Source: Glandiceps talaboti
Lineage: Eukaryota > Hemichordata > Enteropneusta > Spengelidae
Length of the DNA stretch: 64,000 nt
Assembly (NCBI RefSeq): GCF_964340395.1
Contig: NC_135565.1
Coordinates: 13,084,742 to 13,148,741 of the forward strand
Direction of reading: 5' to 3'
Within the stretch, counting starts at the first letter, position 1; every line of letters begins with the position of its first letter. Of the stretch, positions 54,029 through 64,000 are shown in pieces. The position numbers and the translations under genes were made by a program. Below the pieces are notes generated by a model that searched no databases, was not told the origin of the DNA, and was given only the letters and a program-made list of their open reading frames with translations.

Positions 54029-55839
54029 CATACATAATCGTATAGTATAATATATAATTTACCTCGAACTTTAACCGCAAATGTACCCCTATCTAGGTTA
54101 AGACGATTAGCTGAATGAAATCTTAGAACTGCTTCATTAGAACACAGCAATACAGTCGATCCATTCAAATACCTCTCATGATATTGTCCGTCAACTATTT
54201 CCGTGATTATTAGACTGTCACTATCACCAGCTAGGTCATATATAATGAAATCAATGGCAAGTATAACAGGTTCCTCATACGATAGTCTTATCGTCCATGT
54301 ACAGTTCATTGACATTGGGTATTTTCCAGGGAATCCTGGTGAGTATATGGTTGTTGGTCCCCTTACATAGCCACCACAGTCACCAAATGTTGCTGAAAAC
54401 AATTATAAAAACTGTAACATTATTTTATATGTTGTTTTATATAAAGTTCCTTTAAACAAGTTGACGTAAATTCAACATCCATATTTTGAAGCAAGTTCCT
54501 TTCTGAAATCCTTTTGGCGGATCTCAGTGGTATATTGAAGATATTGTGGGTTATTAGTTTGACCAAAAATACAGAGTAAACAAAAATAAGTAATACATTC
54601 CAGGTGTGCCATAAAGTGAACATAAACACATCCATTTTGGATTATCGTTCATGTATAAGTATCCGCCAATTCATGACAACAATTTCTATGAATATGAAAT
54701 TGAGAGGCTATTATATTCTTCCATCTTACTGAGGGTAGAATGACGTGTCAGCGATTCTTCAAAAGAATCTGATAGTTTGTTGAAGTTTTCATGCTCTTAC
54801 TTTGATATATTGATATTGTGTCGTTGTCTCCACACACTTGGTATTTATCACCAGCACAACCGGCAAAACATTCACCAGGCCTTGCCTCAACGCCTTTAAT
54901 GTAGATTGATTCTGTACTACAGTAACACTTATCCCCTCCTGATAAGCCTGCATGACTCAAGTTTGCTAAACGGCAAAAATCTAGGCATAGTTGGATCGTC
55001 ATGTTAGGGTTTATCATTGGATCTGTGTCACCTTCGGAAAAGTAGTAACATCCCTTGTAGCCGTCGTCTAAAAAAAAGTTACATGTGTTTATTCTTGGGA
55101 GAAACGTTTCAAACGGGATGATTGTACACCATTCATCAGACACTACTTTTGCTTTTTCCTATATGTTTCAAATTCGTGAATAATCATTTAGTACCGATTT
55201 GTGCCATCTAAAAACAACGTGTAACGTGTGCATAACTTTGACATCAACATCCTCACTCTGTTTTTTAAGATATGATATGCGAAGAAGATAAAAATACGCC
55301 CAAGTTTGCGCAGAACCACACGGTAACGTAATTATCTTTTCATCATTTATTGTGTACTACACGATGAATTAAGCAATATTTTAGCAACAATCCTTTCTGA
55401 TGTTATTCCGTTAATTACATGCTGTCTCTAAACACCATTCAAAGGTTTTCATATCACCAATAGGGTCATATTTTTTTTGGAATTGATTATTGAGGATGGA
55501 AATAATATAACTCTATACGATTGACAGTGACCGTACTTATAGAAGCCCATTACTTGTATTTGCTTACATGCACCAGTCATGTGTCCAAGATAGCAAATAT
55601 TTACATATAAATGAATGAATGCAAAATGAAAGCATATAATATTTAAATATAATTGTAATACTTACAATTACATTTGGCGTATGCTGCGTATACGTAGTCG
55701 TGACCCGTTTTTGCTGTAAGTGTAATTGTGCAATTAGTGAGAGATGTATCTTCGTCTTCACAGTCAACTTCGTATAGGTCTCGATAATCGTCACTAAGAG
55801 CTCTTTTCCATAGTCCAAACCACATTGCTCCCTTGTATC
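48861..55839 (-). CDS. Gene C: SRCR-WSC-CUB-Sushi2-TM receptor, 3' part
   Basis: Nine exons: 55666-55839 SRCR second half, 54801-55067 WSC, 54063-54392 CUB, 53160-53360 and 52612-52785 Sushi, 51690-51752 and 50784-50846 stalks, 50475-50553 TM, 48861-49383 tail, about 624 codons, all in frame with phases 1-1 then 1-2. It has the same module order as gene B but is more diverged, with one Sushi fewer, two Thr/Pro stalks and a 174-residue tail with many tyrosines. The first SRCR half and signal exon are not found up to the right edge, so the 5' end lies outside or is lost. Predicted cell-surface signalling receptor; ligand unknown. Confidence 0.82.
50475..50553 (-). CDS. Gene C transmembrane exon
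   Basis: AISGITIGVVVLVVIALVIV then LYLSRR. 79 nt, phases 1 and 2, as in gene B. Confidence 0.82.
50784..50846 (-). CDS. Gene C stalk exon 2
   Basis: EPVTSVAPSKAPLEARRSLG then V. 63 nt, phase 1-1. Skipping either stalk exon keeps the frame. Confidence 0.72.
51690..51752 (-). CDS. Gene C stalk exon 1
   Basis: EPVTLTVPSIATSTARHSLG then T. 63 nt between TTTACAG and GTAGGT. It is a tandem duplicate of the exon at 50784-50846. Confidence 0.72.
51922..51969. repeat. (CA)n microsatellite
   Basis: About 48 bp of CA with one CG interruption. Confidence 0.93.
52612..52785 (-). CDS. Gene C exon: Sushi domain 2
   Basis: DCGDPGPVANAAKEG, VTYICNDGYHSD, IICTEEGNWTEKPTC. 174 nt, acceptor GTTATAG, donor GTACGT. 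Confidence 0.85.
53160..53360 (-). CDS. Gene C exon: Sushi domain 1
   Basis: YCHSPLTIQEGNFE, CPYSYGDVIEINCYPGYKL, IICQQSGLWNDTMPRCS. 201 nt, phase 1-1; counterpart of gene B 11597-11791. Confidence 0.8.
53715..54036. repeat. CATA/CA microsatellite 3 in gene C intron
   Basis: A CA run (about 53718-53757) is followed by CATA units with CGTA and ACAC variants up to about 25 bp from the CUB exon donor. Confidence 0.95.
54063..54392 (-). CDS. Gene C exon: CUB domain
   Basis: GDCGGYV, TIYSPGFPGKYP, MNCTWTI, VLLCSNEAVLRFHS, GTFAVKVR. 330 nt; only three cysteines, as in gene B. Its donor (GTAAAT) is only about 25 bp from the start of a CATA array. Confidence 0.85.
54801..55067 (-). CDS. Gene C exon: WSC domain
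   Basis: DGYKGCYYF, MTIQLCLDFCRLANLSHAGL, KCYCS, ECFAGCAGDKYQVCGDND, ISIYQS: all WSC cysteines. 267 nt, phase 1-1. Confidence 0.83.
55666..55839 (-). CDS. Gene C exon: SRCR domain, C-terminal half
   Basis: GYKGAMWFGLWKRALSDDY, VDCEDEDTSLTNCTI, AKCNC. It aligns with the second SRCR exon of A and B (174 nt each). Acceptor CTTACAG, donor GTAAGT. Confidence 0.78.
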
Positions 55840-56116
55840 CTGTAAGTGTTAATTGTTAAAGTGAGTTGAAAACAGAATCATTGATACGTCGCTACAATAA
55901 TGAAAACTAATTGGTAAATTGTAAGCTCGATGTCTTTCTTAATATGATAAAATAGTTGCACAATTATGTACTCACTTTTTAAAACATAAGGCTAGTTTTA
56001 TTGTACTAGTATTTGTATGCATGTGTAGAAGACTGTTAATCGTACGTTCCTTTGTCTCAAACTCAAATTAACACAGCATCCTCAGCATCTATGCTATTAT
56101 TTGACTCAACTGGATT
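55840..56116. other. Sequence upstream of the gene C SRCR exon
   Basis: AT-rich and presumably intron of gene C. No first-half SRCR exon seen. Confidence 0.4.
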
Positions 56117-56460
56117 TTTAAAAAAACGTTAATGGTCTCTTTATTTCGTAGTTCAAGGCCATCGGCCCAAATAACGAATCATTCAATATATACATAACAA
56201 AAACAGGAAAACATACATGCAGTCATAAGGACAATAATTACAGGATTATTCACTCTCATAAACTTCTTTGCGCAATGTCATAGCATGGAAAACATAAGCT
56301 GTTACCCTTTGAATGGTATCAGTGTTATCGGATAAAAGTAAATTGAGAAAGTTTGCCTCACTTGGAATCTCAAAATATCTTCTCGGAATACATTTTCTTC
56401 TGTAATGGTCATAAAATGGACAAATTAGGAGAAAGTGGTATTCGTTTTCGTGTGTGCATA
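56117..56460 (-). mobile_element. LINE 3' fragment
   Basis: The minus strand encodes ENEYHFLLICPFYDHYRRKC and ends VFHAMTLRKEVYESE before a stop. This resembles the C-terminal Cys/His region after the reverse transcriptase of some non-LTR elements. A 3' tail follows with GGGCCGATGGCCTTGAACTA and AATAAAG. The 5' side is cut by the microsatellite at 56461. Confidence 0.65.
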
Positions 56461-56470
56461 CATGCACGCA

Positions 56471-56526
<56 letters not shown>

Positions 56527-56640
56527 TACATACATACATACATACATACATACATACATACATACATACATACATAACTGACTAACTAATTAACTAACTA
56601 ACTTACTAACTGACTGACTGACTGACTGACTGACTAAGTA
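56461..56640. repeat. Compound CACG/CA/CATA/ACTG microsatellite 4
   Basis: Successive runs of GCAC, CA, CATA and GACT units. Confidence 0.95.
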
Positions 56641-57970
56641 TCTAACTATCTACATGCACCCACGCACACACACATGCCTACCCACCTGTATATCACTAGT
56701 AGAAAAAATAGTACAGTTTACGACACTTTCCGTACTATAGTTCAGATTGAGTTCAATTCTGTACTTTTATGCTGATGAGGTGGACGTTTCTGTACTTTCC
56801 CATTAGCGCCTGTCTAATCGGATTATACTCGATCTGAAAAATAGTTCAGATTGCGAGTCGGAAGTGATTTGAATACATTTGCATTTAGTTCAGAATATAT
56901 TCATGAGTTCACCCCCATAACCGGGCAGTAAACAAATGAATATTCAAATCTACCGTGCTTGCAATCAATACGTACATAAACGCTATACGTGTAGCTAGTG
57001 TATTCGATACATATGTATGTATATAAGCAGGCTTATGATATGAACTACATGGTTAGGACGTACGTAGATTGTAATATCACAGGGCTCATTTTGAAATAAA
57101 TGTTCGTAGTACGCCTTTTCATTATGCACTACATACCGCCACCACTAAACGTGTTTCACATTTCTACGCGTTTGATGCATAGTAATACAGATTTAGATGA
57201 CATGACAATCGTTTCCAATAATAGTTTAAAATTGGGCCACAAATATTGCTAGTGTATGGAGCTTCTTAACAAACCTGACCGGCCAATAGCGTCAACAAAC
57301 TCACAGTAGAGACGTGCTGACAGATTTGAGTCTGTGGACATTATTTCTAGCTAAGTAAAATTGAGTGACTATTGGGAATATTATATGGCATCCATGTCGT
57401 CCATGTCGTCTATAGTTTCTGACTGACCGTGTTATGTACAACGTAACGCTGAACGAAATACGGTCCATCAGGAATTAACTAGACTAACCTCTATGGGAAT
57501 AGTATTCTTGTCCATGTGTCGTTTATAGAACAATTAAGTGTTAGGGTGTGATCTTCACAGTAATAAACAAGCCTTTAGAAGAACAACAGGTATTCACGCC
57601 TCAAATATCTTGGGCATCATCCAAATTACGATCATGAGCACCAAAGTAAAGGAAATACTTAATGACGTTCGGCATGCAGAACCCCCCCCCCCCCCCGGGC
57701 CCGTACCTATGGGTACATGCCCGGCATCCATGTAACTGTTATATCACTCTACGTGACGATTCTGAGGGCCCTCATCTCTTATTCTCTTGTTTTATTTCAA
57801 TTATACTCATAACTCCTGTTTTTATAGTATAACTGTACAATTGGCTTCGATCAGTGCATTCCAGATTTTCATGAGTCATGAGTGCACATTGCACAGATAT
57901 CTGCAGAATACTTAAAAGGATTATGGGTAATGTATGCATATGCGGGAAAAACAAACTGCTGTAAGGAGCA
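56641..57970. other. No gene recognised
   Basis: AT-rich. It holds a C run at 57683-57696. Short frames here lack domains. Confidence 0.4.
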
Positions 57971-58206
57971 TAGTCTCGCTGCCAGACTCGAGACTATCGT
58001 CCCTAATCTGTTTACCGAGCGGCGCAGCCGCGAGAATAGAGGGGGACTGGTCCCGCTCTTCTGCCAGACTCGAGACTATCGTCCCTAATCTGTTTACCGA
58101 GCGGCGCAGCCGCGAGAATAGAGGGGGACTGGTCCCGCTCTTCTCGCGGCTGCGCCGCTCGGTAAACAGATTAGGGACGATAGTCTCGAGTCTGGCAGCG
58201 AGACTA
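57971..58206. mobile_element. Fold-back MITE with internal 82-bp direct repeat and 9-bp TSD
   Basis: The ends TAGTCTCGCTGCCAGACTCG and their complement bound the element. TAAGGAGCA flanks it exactly on both sides (57962-57970 and 58207-58215). Inside, an 82-bp unit starting GCCAGACTCGAGACTATCG occurs twice in tandem (57981, 58063), then its first part returns inverted to the right end. It is GC-rich compared with its surroundings and has no coding. Confidence 0.9.
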
Positions 58207-58215
58207 TAAGGAGCA

Positions 58216-60421
<2,206 letters not shown>

Positions 60422-60501
<80 letters not shown>
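60422..60501. repeat. (GA)n microsatellite
   Basis: About 80 bp of GA. Confidence 0.97.
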
Positions 60502-60502
<1 letters not shown>

Positions 60503-60639
60503 CATACACTTATACAAATGTAAATTTACTTGGTAAACAACTGCTCCTGAGGTTTAATTTTGGTTCAAATCATGAGCAGAATATTCGGGGGCCCTTTCAG
60601 ACCATCACAATTGTCATGCCCCCCTCCCTTTGAACCTCA

Positions 60640-61720
60640 ATTTTGTTCATGCCCCCCCCCCGTAAATTCTGACTCCAGCATAATTTCAAGTTTATTCCGA
60701 GCTCGGTATTACAGGCATTCGACTAGAGTCTTTATACCTCAAAGATATACAACAGTCCATTTCTGTACAAGGCATATCAGAAACCAAACATTTGCAGTGT
60801 GGAGTGTCACAAAACCCTGTGCTTGGTCCACTCTTACACGCGTATGCTGTCTATACACATCACCACTTGGAAAGCTAATCCGACATCAAAATCTCAATAT
60901 GCAACAACATGCAGACGACAACCAGATTTACCAATATATTTCCCCAATCACATACGTCAACTACAGTAACTAAGATGGAAACTGTTGCACATGATATTAA
61001 ACGACCCAAAATAAGCTAGTTTAATGATGGCAAAACCGAGGTCCTCCTTATCACGTCTCAGTTCAACAGGCTTCCTCGTCTCATGAACCACATCAACATG
61101 GGATCGTCTTCTGTGCAGTTAGTGGATTCAGCATGTACCATTTGTGTAACAATTGATGACCGTTATAACCTCAAGAAGCACATCTCGTTGACATGTAGAT
61201 CAGTTCTTTTTCACCCCCGAACAATAGGTCGCATCATTGACAGTGGAGGGGGCCCCTCCACTGTCTATGGTCGCATACGCCAGTATCTTACAAACGGAGT
61301 TTGTCAGAACCTTGGTCATGCACTTATATCATCGATACCTGACTACTGAATGGCCCTTCTGTATGGGCTGCCAGCTAAAAACATTGTCCCTCTTGAACAT
61401 GCCCAAAATACAGCAGCTAGGATTGTGTCAGGTACAAAGAAAACAGATGACGTCACATCGGTTCTTTCAATAACACAGTTTAGTTAGAAATCACACTGGC
61501 GTCAAGTGCAGTTACATAATATACCAGTAGGTAGGGCCTACATGTACATGTAGTCTCAGGTCACTACATTGTGGTCTGAGATGTAGTTTACACCACTATG
61601 ACCTAAGAACTTGAACCAGGGCTGAGGAGAAGTGGTCTGAGGTTAAAGTTTTGCAGCTCTCATTCAGCAATCTCAAAACATTTCAGCCTACTTCCCGTAA
61701 TGAACACTTGTCAAGCATTT
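60640..61720 (+). mobile_element. Decayed LINE reverse transcriptase region
   Basis: Pieces in shifting frames follow the order of a non-LTR RT: GVSQNPVLGPLL-like, YTSPLGKLIRHQNLN, QQHADDNQIY (the catalytic box with His for Tyr), SLTCRSVLFHPRTIGRI, RQYLTNGVCQNLGHALISS, MALLYGLPAKNIVPLEHAQ and TAARIVSGTKK. Frameshifts and stops make it non-functional. CR1/L2-like by its motif spacing. Confidence 0.75.
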
Positions 61721-63102
61721 TTGTAGCTCCCATACTCAAAGACTACATATATGTTTATATACGACTCAAAATATAACACTGAAATTTACTTTGAACACGT
61801 TCAGTTTCAGTAGACCTATTAAAACCCAAAATATCCACTGTATAATTTAATATCGGTAATAGTTTACAGTCAAAAACTTTTAAATTTAGTTTTGACTAGG
61901 AGGTCCCCAAGTTTTGCAAGTTGACTCATGACCGCAATCATTGCTTTACTCGCTTGAGCTGCAAGCGCTAAATACCATAGACCACTGCTTGACATAATCA
62001 CGCCTAGATATTCATAAAAAGCGAACAACGTCGAGTTTATGACCACCAATAACCACTTTTCAATTTTCTTAAGAATTTCATCTCTTAGTAAATACAATAA
62101 TTTTAGTTTTGACATACATGTAATTTACTTTCAAAAGACAATGTTAGAAACCCCTGCCCCATTGATTCCTGTGGGAACATGCCTTTCGTGAAGAAAAAAT
62201 GGTTACATAACATGTCTACAAGAATTGTTGGAGAATGTCTACGTAGAATGCCACACTGATCCCATATCCACACCTTGAGTTTTATTTTTATTGTTCTTCA
62301 ATGATCTCCTTCAAAGTAATAGTCTGGATGCCAATATGGTTTCTAACTAAACCACGTCTAGCCAAAAGCCCCTCAAATAGCACAAAAAGTTGTTCACCCA
62401 ATCAGTGAAACCTAAATGTTTTGGTGATGTAAACAGTATATAAGTAGCATCATGGGCTGACAAATATACCACATTTGAACATTACTGTCCCAATAAACAC
62501 TAACTTTATGAGGGACTGTGTTATTGGTTAGAGTTTTGTGATTTATTAACAAAGACATGATGTTAATGACTGTGTGGGTGGCTGTAAATGAATTTTAAAT
62601 TGCATCTCATGCATTTCAAGACTTCTAGAGTAACGACTCTGACTATACTTTGAGTGGAGGTATAAATGGTAATGATACAGTATAGGAACTAGACTATCAA
62701 AGTAATTACCTTGTCCAAAAGACTACAGTCGGATATTAATCTCACCATTAATGCCTGAATTTATGTCTATCAAGGTGGATCTGATAAGATCATGGAAATC
62801 GAGAAACTTTCATCACTTTGGACTTGAGCATTGAATACATTTGTGAAGTACTCAGACCATGATTCATGTTTTTTTTAGAGATTAATTCCACTAGATCGTC
62901 CACTAAATCGTCCACGAAAACAAATACATTCTATCATTCCACCATGTCACTCAACAACGCGCATCGAATTATATCACTTGAATTTCCGTTATTTAGTCGT
63001 CTGAAGATCGTAACGGCCTCCGTACCATAACTTGTGTACTTTGTGTAAATACAGCTCTACTTCTCAGTATTGAGCACTTTTCCTTCAGTTTATGACTTAC
63101 CT

Positions 63103-63159
<57 letters not shown>

Positions 63160-63880
63160 CCATTGCTCGGTTGACGGCAACGCGGTCAAAGATATCGGGT
63201 TCTTTGCACAATACACGTGTATATAGAAATGATGTCCCTTAAATTTCCCCTCTTTTCATTCTTGCTCTTTTCAACTACAATATAGATTTTGATAATTTCC
63301 ATAGGTCTCACGAGATATACTCTTCAAGGAAAAACAAGTTCGTGTCGGAGTTTGACACGAGAATAGTCTGTGCTTGGAGTAATTATACTGTCAGTATAAT
63401 TTCTCAAAGGTATGTGTTATCGTGGAAGTTTAAACATTATTTATACTTTAATGGTGTTATAGATTTTGACCCAAGCTATGCATGCCACGGTCACAAGCTA
63501 TATTGCGTCAGATCGATTTGCCAAACAAGTTTGCCAGAATTAACGCATCCCATCAAACCATGGACCCTCCACAAAGGTGGAGTGTCTATGGTCAAACAAA
63601 TGACAGGTCGCAGAAACTATGGTCATGGAAGTATGAACGTCGTTTATACTTGTACGCCGTGACATACAATGAGCGCAGTGCCATGATTGACCGGATTATT
63701 CAGTGTCGACAATCCCAGTTAATATAATCCCAAAGGCAAACTTGTTTTATTTACGACCTTGCCAAGCAACACAGGGTGGTGGCGAGGCGAAGTTGTAATG
63801 TACTGTCGCTTTGATATTCACGATTTTGGAAAGGAAATAGATAACATCGGGTTAGATCTTGAGAGTAAATAAGAAGAAAA
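61721..63880. other. No gene recognised
   Basis: AT-rich with a (TA)n tract at 63107-63158. Frames at 63342-63727 are open on the plus strand without known domains. Confidence 0.4.
63107..63158. repeat. (TA)n microsatellite
   Basis: About 52 bp of TA. Confidence 0.95.
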
Positions 63881-63890
63881 GAAGAGTTAA

Positions 63891-64000
63891 TTTGAAATCA
63901 GTGATAAACGAGTTGTCTATTTTTAAGAAACTAAATATAAGGAAAGCTATGGGTCCTGATAACATATGTGGTAGGTTACTGAATGTCTATGCATCGCAGT
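63891..64000 (+). mobile_element. LINE reverse transcriptase start, cut by right edge
   Basis: The frame reads NLKSVINELSIFKKLNIRKA and then MGPDNICGRLLNVYASQ. K-A-x-G-P-D-x-I-x-G-x-L-L is the conserved N-terminal RT signature of non-LTR elements. It runs off the window. Confidence 0.65.

Noticed and set aside
57934-58209. Arg-rich open frames
   Set aside because: They are translations of the MITE and its internal 82-bp repeat.

Overview
This is an AT-rich piece of an animal nuclear genome. The coding sequence is split into small exons with GT-AG introns, nearly all of them phase 1, and there are LINE fragments, MITE-like elements, microsatellites and a large satellite. The domains (SRCR, WSC, CUB, Sushi and long LRR-Ig chains joined to tyrosine-rich tails) fit a marine invertebrate, most likely an invertebrate deuterostome such as a hemichordate, echinoderm or cephalochordate. 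The species cannot be told from the sequence alone.

Layout. Almost all recognisable genes lie on the minus strand and belong to one expanding family of type I membrane proteins. Gene A (4938 down to the left edge) has a signal exon, a split SRCR domain, WSC, a dead second WSC exon and the start of a CUB domain. Gene B (17811 to 8465) is complete in the window: signal, SRCR, WSC, CUB, three Sushi domains, short stalk, transmembrane segment and tail. Its eleven exons join in frame to about 625 residues. Gene C (55839 to 48861) holds the C-terminal part of a third receptor: half SRCR, WSC, CUB, two Sushi, two stalk exons, TM and a long tyrosine-rich tail. Between B and C lie two candidate headless genes made only of signal exon, stalk, TM and tail: E (24927 to 20913, about 79 residues) and D (38147 to 34706, about 112 residues). 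An orphan broken tail exon sits at about 32.1-32.6 kb. On the plus strand, 25303-28854 is an intronless-CDS LRR-Ig receptor of 1183 residues with about 33 LRRs and an ITAM-like tail.

Repeats. A satellite of about 300 copies of a 29-bp unit fills about 38.83-47.57 kb. A single unit-like sequence lies at the matching place in a paralogous flank at 31.5 kb, which suggests where the satellite came from. Two fold-back elements with clear target-site duplications (14522-15031 and 57971-58206), a TIR element flanking the gene E signal exon (23782-25105), several 5'-truncated LINE pieces and four large CATA-type microsatellites fill much of the rest.

How it fits together. The full receptors look like modular, probably innate-recognition or adhesion, surface proteins built by phase-1 exon shuffling. 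Their tails share a YE(T/A)ISDK motif that may be phosphorylated. A nuclear-receptor-like DR1 sequence sits 81-110 bp upstream of the start codons of A, B and D. Functions are inferred from domains only.
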